Shown here piece after piece: positions 44,229 through 52,763 of a stretch of 64,000 nucleotides of DNA. The translations under genes and the position numbers were made by a program. Positions within the stretch are counted from its first letter, which is position 1; each line of letters begins with the position of its first letter. This DNA is from Chloroflexota bacterium (GTDB lineage: Bacteria; Chloroflexota; Dehalococcoidia; Lucifugimonadales; UBA3495). The DNA is taken from the NCBI GenBank assembly GCA_002721995.1, contig PBMF01000014.1:15541-79540 (forward strand), in the 5' to 3' direction. The notes beneath the pieces were generated by a model. The model was not told where the DNA came from and ran no database searches. It saw nothing but the letters and a program-made list of their open reading frames with translations.

Positions 44229-45434
44229 CTAGACCACCGCCACCGCCGTCACCTCTATCAGCTGCTCGGGCCGGCCCAGGATCTGGTACATGGACACACC
44301 GGTGGCCGATGGGAACGAATCACCGAAATACTGCCGGCGCACCTCACCCACATTCCGGTAGTCCATGAGCCCGTTGGGCGCCACCCACTCGATGGTGTTT
44401 ATGATGCTGTCCATGGAGTACCCGCCCTCGGCCATGATGCGGGCGATGTTGCTGTAGGCCTGCTCAGTCTGGGCAACGATGTCGTAGCCGCCCACGGTTT
44501 CCCCGGTGGCATGGTCAAGGGAAGACTGCCCCGATATGTGCAGCAGCCGCCCCTTCTTCACCGCTGGACTTCGGGTCAGCTGACCGTAGCTCTGCTCCCA
44601 CTCCGGCACCCGGATTTCCTCCCGCTCTCCGCCCTTCACCGCCACGGCCTCTATCTCCACCAGCCCGTCGGGCCGAATCAGCCGGTTCACCGGGATGCCC
44701 GTCAGCGCGGGATAAAAGCCACCGAAGAAATCCCGGCGCACTTGGGTAGTCTCCGGATACTGGATGAGGCCCTGGGGTGAAACGTACTCCAGGGATTTGA
44801 CCACGTCTCCCGGGCCGGCCCTCGCCGCGGCCAGCACCTGACCGATGGAGCCGTAGGAAAATCCCGCCGCCAGGCCCGTTTCCGGTGGGTAACGGCGCGT
44901 CCCGTCCACCATCTCGTGGCCGATGAACCCGGAGGTCCAGATGATGTCTTCCACCTCCACGCCGGGCGCGTAGGTCAGGTTGGAGCTGCGTTCGCCGCCG
45001 GGATATATGGCCCTCTTCCCGCCATTCATAGCCACGGCGCTGACTTCGATCAGTGCGTCGGGTCGCAGCAGCCGCTCCACACAGAACCCGGTGGAGGCCA
45101 CGGGGCTGTCATCCAGGTACGTCCGGCGTATCTCGGCGGTCTGGCGGTACTGGGGCAGGGCCGTGGGGTCGATATAGTCCACGGTCTGCACCACGTTGTC
45201 AAAGCCCATTCCCGCCGCTTCCAAGGCCACGCCCAGCTTTTCATAGACCACCTTGGTCTGGTCCAGCAGGCCGCCCTTGCAGACCACCCTGCCCTGGGCC
45301 GGGTCGAACTCGCTGGCCGTCTGGCCGGACAGGTACAGTATTCCTGCGCTTTCGGCGCCCATGCAGAAGGTGTAGCGGTTGAGGTCCAGCCAGGGGAATT
45401 TGGCCGGGTCAACTTCGATGACATTCTTGGTCAC
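44229..45434 (-). CDS. Triple-domain RidA-like protein
   Basis: A 401-residue protein made of three tandem RidA/YjgF domains, each about 130 residues: domain 1 has LYLSGQTASEFDP...LLRPDALIEVSAVAM; domain 2 has IWTSGFIGHE...LIRPDGLVEIEAVAV; domain 3 has LHISGQSSLDHAT...RPEQLIEVTAVAV. RidA is normally a homotrimer of single domains, so this chain could fold as an intramolecular trimer. The RVE-type catalytic arginine is replaced by leucine-isoleucine (LIE) in all three, so deaminase activity is doubtful. It overlaps the MaoC gene by 4 nt, which argues for translational coupling. Confidence 0.85.
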   Translation of the reverse strand: MTKNVIEVDPAKFPWLDLNRYTFCMGAESAGILYLSGQTASEFDPAQGRVVCKGGLLDQTKVVYEKLGVALEAAGMGFDNVVQTVDYIDPTALPQYRQTAEIRRTYLDDSPVASTGFCVERLLRPDALIEVSAVAMNGGKRAIYPGGERSSNLTYAPGVEVEDIIWTSGFIGHEMVDGTRRYPPETGLAAGFSYGSIGQVLAAARAGPGDVVKSLEYVSPQGLIQYPETTQVRRDFFGGFYPALTGIPVNRLIRPDGLVEIEAVAVKGGEREEIRVPEWEQSYGQLTRSPAVKKGRLLHISGQSSLDHATGETVGGYDIVAQTEQAYSNIARIMAEGGYSMDSIINTIEWVAPNGLMDYRNVGEVRRQYFGDSFPSATGVSMYQILGRPEQLIEVTAVAVV

Positions 45435-45868
45435 GGGCGCACCGGTAAGCGGACGCGGGCGCTGGCGGGACCGACCACCTTCTCGCCCCGTTGGTTCTCC
45501 ACCCAGAGGTCGCAGTCCACCATGCCGCCCTCTTCCTCCAGGGCCACGGCGGTTACCGTGCCGAAGCAGGTCAGGGAATCGCCGGGATAGACCATGACCC
45601 GGTTGCGGAAGGATAGCTTCCTGAGGAATGCGTCTGGCCCGGCCCAGTCCTGGACCTGTTGGGTCAAGAACGCCCCCAGCATCTGGCCGTCCACAAAGGG
45701 GTTCTCGAAGCCCCGTTCCCGCACGTAGTCGGCGTCGTAATGGATACGGATGAAATCCCAGGTGGCCGCCCCATAGGCCATCATCCGGGCCATGACGATC
45801 TCTTTGACCAGGGAAGGCAGGTCGTCGCCCACTGCCACGTCTTCTAAGTACCGAACGGCGATGGCCAT
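45431..45868 (-). CDS. MaoC-like hot-dog dehydratase, C-type half
   Basis: A 145-residue hot-dog protein. VMARMMAYGAATWDFIRIHYDADYVRERGFENPFVDGQM shows the hydratase-2 motif (D and H: DFIRIHYD, YAxxxxxxxPIH-like), followed by VYPGDSLTCFGTV. Such proteins hydrate trans-2-enoyl-CoA or related thioesters and work as a pair with an N-type half, here encoded just upstream. GGAGG lies 7 nt before the ATG. Confidence 0.85.
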   Translation of the reverse strand: MAIAVRYLEDVAVGDDLPSLVKEIVMARMMAYGAATWDFIRIHYDADYVRERGFENPFVDGQMLGAFLTQQVQDWAGPDAFLRKLSFRNRVMVYPGDSLTCFGTVTAVALEEEGGMVDCDLWVENQRGEKVVGPASARVRLPVRP

Positions 45869-45869
45869 A

Positions 45870-46352
45870 CTAGTCCTCCAACCGGTAGAACATGGTCTCG
45901 GTGTTGCGGGTGAGAAGTTCTTCCCGCTGGTTGTAGAAATCGACCTCGATCACCTGAAAGGCCAGCCGGCCGGAGCTGCCTGTGCGCTCGTAAACATCCT
46001 TCACCCGCCAACGGGCCGTAATCACATCGTCGGGATGGACGGGCTGGAAGAACTCGTACTCGTTTCCGGCGCGCAAACCCTGGAACTCACGTAGTACCCC
46101 CCGGCCCAACAGGTCGCCCCGTTCGTCCATGTCGCTGTCCACGTACTGGGCCGTATCGCAGACCAGTGTGGGCGGGGCCATCACATCAGCCAGTCCGTGG
46201 GACTGGGCGAATTTCTTGTCCGAATAGAGGGGGTTGAAGTCGCCCACTGCCAGAGCATACTGGCGCAGGGAGGCCCGTCCCAACTCGTCTGGGGCGTGAA
46301 AGACCACCTCCTGGCCGATGGTCTCCTTGAGTCGCTGCAAAAGGTCTTGCAC
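45870..46352 (-). CDS. MaoC-like hot-dog dehydratase, N-type half
   Basis: A 160-residue FAS1-type dehydratase domain. It has GRASLRQYALAVGDFNPLYSDKKFAQSHGLADVMAPPTLV and LRAGNEYEFFQPVHPDDVITARWRVKDVYERTG, typical of the half-domain that pairs with a MaoC C-type half to make a two-hot-dog hydratase (as in mesaconyl-CoA or 3-methylfumaryl-CoA hydratases). The GTG start has AAGGAG 6 nt upstream. The genes are separated by 1 nt. Substrate is not told by sequence. Confidence 0.83.
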   Translation of the reverse strand: MQDLLQRLKETIGQEVVFHAPDELGRASLRQYALAVGDFNPLYSDKKFAQSHGLADVMAPPTLVCDTAQYVDSDMDERGDLLGRGVLREFQGLRAGNEYEFFQPVHPDDVITARWRVKDVYERTGSSGRLAFQVIEVDFYNQREELLTRNTETMFYRLED

Positions 46353-46367
46353 CCAGTACTCCTTCGC

Positions 46368-46568
46368 CTAGTTGTCGCTGCCGGCGTTGATGATGTAGCG
46401 GAGCGGGCCCCGCTTGGCGATCCCGGACTTCTGCCGCATGGCCGTGGCCGATTTGTGGTGGCTGTCGATTATAACGATGCCGTCGCCGGTGATCACAGGC
46501 CCGAAGCTGCAACCCCGAGTGTCAGACCCTGCCCAAACATCGCTGGTCACCCGCTTCACGTCTGGCAT
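46368..46568 (-). pseudogene. Truncated metallo-beta-lactamase-fold gene
   Basis: A 66-residue frame, beginning MPDVKRVTSDVWAGSDTRGC and continuing GIVIIDSHHKSATAM...RGPLRYIINAGSDN, then stop. It matches the N terminus of MBL-fold hydrolases but ends exactly where HxHxDH should begin (expected after RYIIN), so the metal site and the rest are absent. It sits directly upstream of the MaoC pair and is probably a deletion remnant. Confidence 0.65.
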
Positions 46569-46800
46569 CCATCAGGCCCACGGTAGGCGTTGATTTGCCG
46601 GTTAAGGGAACATCCGGCCGGATTGGGGCAGATTACTCCAGGGCCCAACCAAGGTCAATTCCGTCCGGATAGACCCCGTCTACCAAATCCGGTTACGCCG
46701 GTGCTCCCGTATCATGAAAAGAGCGTATCCTACTTCCGGACCAAACAGCGAAAATCCAGCCCCAATCACCCGGACAGTCCGGGCCCGACTCGGAGTCACA

Positions 46801-47298
46801 ATGGCTGAAATGCTGCAACAGGGAGACCGGTTCCCCACTCTCACTTTCAACCTACTGGATGGTAGCGCCATGACAGTGCCTGACGCCCTGCCCAGCCGCT
46901 ATGCAGCAATCATCTTTTACCGTGGCCATTGGTGACCCTACTGCAACCGGCAGTTGGCCGAGTGGCAAGCGAACAAAGCGGCGCTGGACGAGCTGGACCT
47001 GACCATCATTTCAGTCAGCACCGACACCAAGGAACAGACCCGGGAGGTCATGGAAAAACACGGGCTGACGTTCCCCATGGCCTACGGCGCCAGCCCGGAA
47101 GACGGCGCTGCCATCGGCGCCTGGTGGTCCGACGACCACGACGGGTATATCCAGCCCGCCGAGTTCCTGCTGGGTCGGGGCGGTGTGGTGTTGGGCGGCA
47201 TGTACGCGTCGGGCCCCATCGGCCGTATGGGGCCGGAGGAAGCCATCCGGTTCATTACCGTGAGGGAGAACCGCCGCCGAGAGGAAGAGGGCGCCTAG
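46801..47298 (+). CDS. Redoxin with in-frame UGA, probable selenoprotein (UxxC)
   Basis: ATG at 46801 begins MAEMLQQGDRFPTLTFNLLDG, a thioredoxin/AhpC-like fold. The active-site strand reads IIFYRGHW-UGA-PYCNRQL. The UGA at 46933-46935 (residue 45) holds the place of the first cysteine in the family's FYRGxWCPYC motif, while the second cysteine stays. The same frame then runs open for 121 more codons with conserved redoxin sequence: LDLTIISVSTDTKEQT, TFPMAYGASP, FLLGRGGVVLGGMY. A SECIS-like hairpin with a GU loop follows the UGA. I read it as a selenocysteine UxxC peroxiredoxin-like enzyme. No sel genes are in the window. Confidence 0.75.
46944..46965 (+). promoter_or_regulatory. SECIS-like hairpin after the redoxin UGA
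   Basis: CGGC (46948-46951) pairs with GCCG (46957-46960) around AGTTG. An outer part pairs CAAC with GTGG across a bulged A at 46961, with one A-G mismatch. The loop GU starts 18 nt after the UGA, matching bacterial SECIS spacing. Confidence 0.45.
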
Positions 47299-47409
47299 TC
47301 CCGGCCGACGCGCCACGAGACCAACATGATCGGCCCGGTTCCTTTGATCTTGCCGGGTACTTTCACCGCGATAAGTCGCCGCCAAGCCCAAGAATGCGGC
47401 CGCCCTTGC

Positions 47410-47432
47410 GATTGGCTATAATCTCGCCAATC
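47410..47432 (+). promoter_or_regulatory. -10 box inside an inverted repeat before the MFS gene
   Basis: GATTGGC (47410-47416) and GCCAATC (47426-47432) are inverted copies flanking TATAAT (47417-47422). This may be an operator over the -10 box. The block GGCTATAATC..GCCAATC recurs before the M42 gene at 22282-22300. Confidence 0.5.
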
Positions 47433-47470
47433 TGGTATCACTCAGCAGACTACCGCGGGGTCCTAGTGGC

Positions 47471-48835
47471 ATGAACCAACCCGGTGGAACGGCCCAGAAA
47501 CGACTCCCCATCCAGCCGCCCTTTGGCATCCACTACAGCTGGGTGATCGTCGCCGTCCTGGCGGTGGTCCAGATCTTCGGCAGCTCCATCTTCTTCGTCG
47601 CCGGCATCATGGTGCCGCCGCTAAGCGACCCCCAGGGTGATTTCCGCTGGAGCGTCTTCGAGATCACCACCGCCATCTCCGTTTACTACGTCTTCGGCGC
47701 CATGTACGCCCCCATCAGCGGGCATCTGGGAGACCGCTTTGGGGCAAGGCGGATGATGCTGGCCGGCACGGTGATGTACGGCGTGGGCATGGCTTCACTG
47801 GGGTTCATCACCCAGGTCTGGCACTTCTTCCTGTTCTACAGCGTGTTCATGTCGGCGACGGCGTCCATCACCATGGTCCCCATGATGGCGTCGGTCAGCG
47901 TCTGGTTCCGCCGCCGGCTGGGCGTGGCCATCGGCATCCTGTGGTCCGTCGGAGGAATCGGCACGGCCCTCATGGCGCCCATCATGGCCGAACTGTTGGA
48001 GATGTTCGGCTGGCGGGAGACATTTCTGCTTGTCGGCGCCACCGGTTCCGGGATCATGCTGTTGGTCTGGCCCTTCGTACGCAGCAAGCCCGCCGACATC
48101 GGAATAACCCCGTTTGGCACCATGGCGAGCGATCCGCCTCCCTTGGTCCGGACCCCCGCGATCAACAAACTTCGCCTCAAAGTCTTCAACCGGAGCATGC
48201 GGCAGACCCACGCCTTTTGGAACCTGCCGCTGATTCACGGACTGGGATGCGCGGGTCACGGCATCGTCCTCATCTTCGTGGTGCCCTACGCCGTCAACCA
48301 GGGCATCTCCCTGACCGACGCCGCATTGACCATCAGCATCCTGTCGCTGGTCAGCCTCCTCAGCCGATTGGGCAGTCCCATATTGGCTGAGCAATACGGT
48401 CCCCGGAAGACGATGGCCGCCAGTCTGCTCATCCAGGGCCTCACGGTCTTCATCCTGTTTACGGCCCAGGAAGTGTGGGTCTTCTATCTCTTTGCCGTGG
48501 TCTTCGGGCTTGGGTTTGGAGGCGAGTGGACCAGTTACCTGGAAATCAACCGCCGTTACTTCGGCGACGGCCCCATGGGCGGGGCCTACGGCGCCCAGAT
48601 GACCGGCGCCATGATGGGACACGCCGTCACTACAGTCCTGGCCGGCCTGGTGATATTCACCACCGGCTCATACATCCTGGTCTTCACCATTTCCGCGGCG
48701 TTCAGCCTGACGGGCGTGCTGATCATCGCTTCTCTGGACAACACTTCCCACGTGTTGATTCCGGACTGGGAGGGCTCCCTGCCGCCTGAAGCCCGCTCCA
48801 ATTTCGTGCCCGGCGCAGCGGGGGATGACGACTAA
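47471..48835 (+). CDS. MFS transporter (oxalate:formate-antiporter-like)
   Basis: A 454-residue integral membrane protein with about 12 hydrophobic segments in two halves. The first segment is WVIVAVLAVVQIFGSSIFFVAG; GHLGDRFGARRMMLAGTVMYGVGMA is the MFS motif-A loop between helices 2 and 3. The layout and PPFGIHYSWVIV start resemble OFA-type carboxylate carriers. Substrate is uncertain. It faces the HpaB-like hydroxylase in convergent orientation, 18 nt apart, so a role in importing an aromatic or carboxylic acid is possible. Confidence 0.87.
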   Translation: MNQPGGTAQKRLPIQPPFGIHYSWVIVAVLAVVQIFGSSIFFVAGIMVPPLSDPQGDFRWSVFEITTAISVYYVFGAMYAPISGHLGDRFGARRMMLAGTVMYGVGMASLGFITQVWHFFLFYSVFMSATASITMVPMMASVSVWFRRRLGVAIGILWSVGGIGTALMAPIMAELLEMFGWRETFLLVGATGSGIMLLVWPFVRSKPADIGITPFGTMASDPPPLVRTPAINKLRLKVFNRSMRQTHAFWNLPLIHGLGCAGHGIVLIFVVPYAVNQGISLTDAALTISILSLVSLLSRLGSPILAEQYGPRKTMAASLLIQGLTVFILFTAQEVWVFYLFAVVFGLGFGGEWTSYLEINRRYFGDGPMGGAYGAQMTGAMMGHAVTTVLAGLVIFTTGSYILVFTISAAFSLTGVLIIASLDNTSHVLIPDWEGSLPPEARSNFVPGAAGDDD

Positions 48836-48853
48836 CCGCTGTACCTGCCCGCG

Positions 48854-50305
48854 CTATTCCCGCTCCAGGAAGTCCTGGACCCACTGACTCATGGGCTCTT
48901 TGTCGTAGCGGGTGTTCATCAGCACCACGTTCCGGTTGCGGTCGCCCTGGAAGAAGCGCTCGTAGAGTATCTGCCGCGAGCCAAAGGCGCTGCAGCAGGT
49001 GTCCCAGGCCAGCCGGAAGAGCTTGACCCGGTCCCTGGCAGACATGTAATCGGTCTCCAGGTATCTGCTGATATCGTCGGCCAGTTCGCCGCCGAAGTCA
49101 TCCTCGGTGGGCAGGGCCATCAAGCTGCTGGAACCCAACAGGTGCAGGATCTCCCCCATCCGCGGGTACATGCGGATGAACATCTGGCGGGCCACCATGA
49201 GCTGCATGTCGCCCGGGCACATGACGCCCCACTCGTCCAGTTCCGCGTCCACCTCGGCGGCACGGAGCAGGGCCTTGGTTATCTCCAGGTTCTCGATGAT
49301 CTCCGCCATCATGCCGTGGACGTGGGGCGCGTCGTCCAGGCCCAGGGTCTTGACCATCAGGTTGGCCAACCCCAGAACGAACTCACACTTGACCACATTC
49401 TTGGTCACAACCTGGTGGCCGGAATGGAGGTACTGGTGGGTGCGCAGGGACATGCTGTTGCACATATCCGGGTCGCCATAGAGAAACACCCGTTCCCAGG
49501 GCACCAGGACGTTGTCGAAGAAGGCCAGGGCGTCCATCTCCTCGAACCGCGACCCTAGGGGATGGTCGAAGCTGGAACGCTGCAGGTCGAAGGCCTCCCG
49601 GCACTGGAACTTGAGACCGGGCGTGTCGCAGGGTATGGCGAAGGCGAAGGATGTGCGGCCTGGCGCTCCCGTGGGCAGACGGTGGGAACGAGCCGGATAG
49701 ACGGCAATCTCATCGGCGATGGGCAGGGTGGCCAGCACCCGGGCGCCGCTGACGACTATCCCTTCGTCGGTCTCTTTTACCACCGACAGGGCCACGTCCA
49801 GGGAGTCATCCAGGGCCGTGGCAGCGCCCGAGCGGCTCCGCTGCATGTTGACCAGGGTGTGGGTCAGGACCAGGTCCTGCTCCCGCACCATCTCGTAGTA
49901 GTCCTGGATGTTCTTCTTGAACTCGGGCCGGTTCTCACCGAAGTAGTCGCCGGCGGCGGCCATGGACATCAGGCTGACGTTCAGAAAGTCCGGGGTGCGT
50001 CCCATCATGCCGCAGGTGATACGCGCCCAGTTGTGCATCATGCGGTGGCGGAGGTCCAGGTCCTCGTGGGTCCGGGGGGTGAGAAAGGACAGACCCACCT
50101 GGTCGCCGGTGGTGGGAGACTGGTAGGTCATCTCCTTGCCCACCTTGGGGTCGTGCTGGAGGTCGTAGAGGCGGGCCATGGTGTTGATGCCGCCCTGCAG
50201 GCCTGGTTGCTCGGTGGGATCTTTGACCTTTTTTCCCGACATGTACAGGTTGGGGGGCCGTTCTCTCAGTCTTTGGATGTACTGCGCTCCGGTCCTGGCT
50301 GGCAT
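48854..50305 (-). CDS. 4-hydroxyphenylacetate 3-monooxygenase (HpaB) family oxygenase
   Basis: A 483-residue FADH2-dependent hydroxylase. It opens MPARTGAQYIQRLRERPPNLYMSGKKV and shows SFLTPRTHEDLDLRHRMMHNWA, VVSGARVLATLPIADEIAVYP, and LGSRFEEMDALAFFDNVLVPWERVFLY, which matches the HpaB flavin/substrate domain. I start at ATG 50303-50305, with GGGAGG upstream. The family hydroxylates phenols ortho to the OH and includes 4-hydroxybutyryl-CoA dehydratase-like members, but the FeS cysteines of the latter are not evident. A flavin reductase (HpaC) is not adjacent. Confidence 0.88.
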   Translation of the reverse strand: MPARTGAQYIQRLRERPPNLYMSGKKVKDPTEQPGLQGGINTMARLYDLQHDPKVGKEMTYQSPTTGDQVGLSFLTPRTHEDLDLRHRMMHNWARITCGMMGRTPDFLNVSLMSMAAAGDYFGENRPEFKKNIQDYYEMVREQDLVLTHTLVNMQRSRSGAATALDDSLDVALSVVKETDEGIVVSGARVLATLPIADEIAVYPARSHRLPTGAPGRTSFAFAIPCDTPGLKFQCREAFDLQRSSFDHPLGSRFEEMDALAFFDNVLVPWERVFLYGDPDMCNSMSLRTHQYLHSGHQVVTKNVVKCEFVLGLANLMVKTLGLDDAPHVHGMMAEIIENLEITKALLRAAEVDAELDEWGVMCPGDMQLMVARQMFIRMYPRMGEILHLLGSSSLMALPTEDDFGGELADDISRYLETDYMSARDRVKLFRLAWDTCCSAFGSRQILYERFFQGDRNRNVVLMNTRYDKEPMSQWVQDFLERE

Positions 50306-50457
50306 GCCATTCCCTCCCGTTTCCGCGCCTGGAATTATTTGCCGACATTCTGCGGCATCTTCATCCCTTTGACCAGACCCGCCGTTCCCCGCCATGTTGA
50401 CACCCCTGGATGATTCCAATAGTGTGGCCCCACAGTCCCGCCGGAGGTGCCCCGCCC

Positions 50458-51366
50458 ATGTCTTTGCCCCCTCACCGAGTTGACTACAGCCCCATAATCG
50501 AACGCCCTCCCATCAAGTGGCCCAACGGAGAGCGGGTGGCGCTGTGGATCTCCCCCAACGTGGAGCATTACGAGTACATGCCGATCCAGGACGGGCCGCG
50601 CAACCCATGGCCGCGCACCGCCTACCCCGATGTGCAGCAATACTCCTACCGCGACTACGGCAACCGGGTGGGCTTCTGGCGCATGCTGGAGGTGCTGGAC
50701 CAGCACAAAGTGCGCTGCTGCGTTTCTTTGAACATGGCCGTGCTGGAGCACTTCCCCGAGATCTGCAAAGCCATGGTGGACCGGGATTACGACTACATGA
50801 GCCACGGCATCTACAACACCCGCTACCTCTACGACTACCCGGAACAGCGGGAGCGGGAGTTCTACCAGGACAATATCGCTACGCTGAAACGCCACACCGG
50901 AAAGCAGTTAAAGGGCATGCTGGGTCCGGCCATCTCCGGCACCGAACGCACCCCCGACCTGATGGCCGAAGCAGGGCTCATCTACCACACGGATTGGATG
51001 CACGACGACCAGCCGGTGCCCATCCACGTGAAAGAGGGAAAGTTAATCTCGGTGCCCTATTCCATCGAACTGAACGACTCGGCGCTCTTCCGTCTCAACT
51101 ACGAGGCCGACTACTTCGTGGACATGTGCAAACGGCAGTTCGATCAACTATACAAAGAGGGAGAGGAGAGCGGCCGGGTGATGTGCATCGCCCTCCACCC
51201 TTTCTTGATCGGCCAACCCCACCGCATCAAATTTCTGGACGAGATACTCAGCTACATCAAGTCCTTCGACGGCGTCTGGCACACCACCGCCGACGACATC
51301 GCCGAGTACTACATCAAGAACTACTACGACGACGCTGTGACCCTCGCTCAGCAGTTCAAGGCCTAA
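50458..51366 (+). CDS. Polysaccharide-deacetylase (PuuE-like) family protein
   Basis: A 302-residue paralogue of the protein at 35450. It has IKWPNGERVALWISPNVEHYEY, YGNRVGFWRMLEVLDQH, CCVSLNMAVLEHFP, KGMLGPAISGTERTPDLMAEAGL and HTDWMHDDQPVP. The classical TFDDG is missing, but the late ELNDSALFR and HPFLIGQPHR are conserved with its neighbours. I start at ATG 50458, with GGAGGT upstream. It forms a pair with the gene at 51380, 13 nt downstream, and together they could hydrolyse cyclic amide or N-acyl substrates. Confidence 0.82.
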   Translation: MSLPPHRVDYSPIIERPPIKWPNGERVALWISPNVEHYEYMPIQDGPRNPWPRTAYPDVQQYSYRDYGNRVGFWRMLEVLDQHKVRCCVSLNMAVLEHFPEICKAMVDRDYDYMSHGIYNTRYLYDYPEQREREFYQDNIATLKRHTGKQLKGMLGPAISGTERTPDLMAEAGLIYHTDWMHDDQPVPIHVKEGKLISVPYSIELNDSALFRLNYEADYFVDMCKRQFDQLYKEGEESGRVMCIALHPFLIGQPHRIKFLDEILSYIKSFDGVWHTTADDIAEYYIKNYYDDAVTLAQQFKA

Positions 51367-51379
51367 GGGAGACCCAGCC

Positions 51380-52282
51380 ATGCCAGGTGAAAGACGACCG
51401 GGAACGGACCACGAACATCATGAATGGTCCCCCATATCAACCAGAAGCAAACTCAGTTGGCCCAACGACGCCAAGGTGGCCCTGTGCGTCATGGTCACCC
51501 TGGAACACACCGAATGGCAGCCGCCGGACGACAAGTTCAACTCGGCTCAGTCGGGCGGCGTCGGCGTCCGGCCCTTCCCGGACTATCCCCGTTACTCCCA
51601 CCGGGACTACGGACACCGGGTGGGTATCTTCCGGGTTTTGGACGTGCTGGAACGCCTGAACATCCGACCCACTGTGGTGATGGACACCCAGACTGTTCAG
51701 GGCTATCCCTACCTGGTGCAGCATTGCCTGGGCCGGGGCTGCGAGATCATCGGCCACGGCGAGTCCGCCAGCCAATCAATCTCCGGAGATATGTCCATGG
51801 AGCAGGAGAGCCAGTTCATAAAAAAGGCCATAGATGCGCTTACAGAGGCCACCGGATCGCCCCCCAGGGGTTGGTTCGGGACCGAATACGGGGAGTCGGA
51901 ACGGACACCCGACCTTCTCGACCAGGCGGGAATCAGCTATGTGTGCGACTGGGCCAACGATGAACAGCCCTATCATATGAAGGGCGGTCTGTACGCCCTG
52001 CCGGCCATGCTAGAATTGGACGACCTGTTCACCATGTCCACCCGCAGGGTGACCATCGACCGTTACGCCCGGCTTTTGACCGACGGGTTCGACGTGATGT
52101 ACCGGGACGGGGCCACCAACGGCCGCCTGCTCACCATCAATATCCATCCTTGGCTGTGCGGACAGCCCTTCCGCATCGGCTACCTGGAAGAAGCGCTGGC
52201 CCATATGATGGGCCATGAAGGGGTCTGGGCGGCGTCCGGCTCTGAGATCATCGACTGGTACCGCGACAACGCTCCGGCCTAG
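51380..52282 (+). CDS. Polysaccharide-deacetylase (PuuE-like) family protein
   Basis: A 300-residue paralogue that diverges more. It has LSWPNDAKVALCVMVTLEHTEW, YGHRVGIFRVLDVLERLN, PTVVMDTQTVQGYPYL, GCEIIGHGESASQ and GWFGTEYGESERTPDLLDQAGI. A possible metal aspartate (VMDTQ) and histidine (IGHGES) are kept here, in contrast to the other copies. It is followed by a strong terminator, so the two-gene unit ends here. AGGGAGA lies upstream of the ATG. Confidence 0.82.
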   Translation: MPGERRPGTDHEHHEWSPISTRSKLSWPNDAKVALCVMVTLEHTEWQPPDDKFNSAQSGGVGVRPFPDYPRYSHRDYGHRVGIFRVLDVLERLNIRPTVVMDTQTVQGYPYLVQHCLGRGCEIIGHGESASQSISGDMSMEQESQFIKKAIDALTEATGSPPRGWFGTEYGESERTPDLLDQAGISYVCDWANDEQPYHMKGGLYALPAMLELDDLFTMSTRRVTIDRYARLLTDGFDVMYRDGATNGRLLTINIHPWLCGQPFRIGYLEEALAHMMGHEGVWAASGSEIIDWYRDNAPA

Positions 52283-52305
52283 CCCCTCATCCTCCCTCGA
52301 ATATA

Positions 52306-52340
52306 AAATGCTCCGCGGTGTTATGCCGCGGGGCATTTTT
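52306..52340 (+). terminator. Strong terminator after the deacetylase pair
   Basis: AAATGC-T-CCGCGG pairs with CCGCGG-G-GCATTT around TGTTATG, followed by TTTTTG. The symmetric A and T runs make it work from either side. Confidence 0.9.
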
Positions 52341-52359
52341 GTTCTCTAGATTGGGTCTG

Positions 52360-52698
52360 TCAGACGGCTGCAGGCCAGGCGACTCTCAACCGGTCACTGG
52401 CGATGGGGATCAACTCAGCGCCCGGGAGCCTCTGCAAGAAGGCCGTCACATCCTTGGACGTGCCATGGATATCCAGAGTCATCTGGACGCCCTCATCCCG
52501 TGATACCAAGCGAGTGTCCACAATCACTCCGGTCTCCGCCGACTCCTCCACCGCGTCCCAAACGGATTCCAACCCATCCTGGGAAAGCGGGGAGTCAAAC
52601 ATCAAGTAGACACGCCCGCTGTAAGAACGGGCCAGACCGGCGTCGGGTGCGGCCGCGTGGGCCTGTTCAGCCACCGGAGCGGCTATCCCCCAAAGCAT
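52360..52698 (-). CDS. Unrecognised 112-residue protein
   Basis: A small soluble protein with SGRVYLMFDSPLSQDGLESVWDAVEES, then TGVIVDTRLVSRDEGVQMTLDIHG. It looks like an alpha/beta ligand-binding or regulatory fold, but I recognise no family. It is convergent with the deacetylase pair and divergent from the ACIII operon. It may be read from a promoter near 52740. A short alanine-rich start (MLWGIAAPVAEQAHAAAPD) might be an incorrect extension. Confidence 0.6.
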   Translation of the reverse strand: MLWGIAAPVAEQAHAAAPDAGLARSYSGRVYLMFDSPLSQDGLESVWDAVEESAETGVIVDTRLVSRDEGVQMTLDIHGTSKDVTAFLQRLPGAELIPIASDRLRVAWPAAV

Positions 52699-52763
52699 TT
52701 CGGACGGGCGGTGTACACCAGGACAGTGAGACTACAACCCCGTGTAACCGAGCGTGAAATCGC

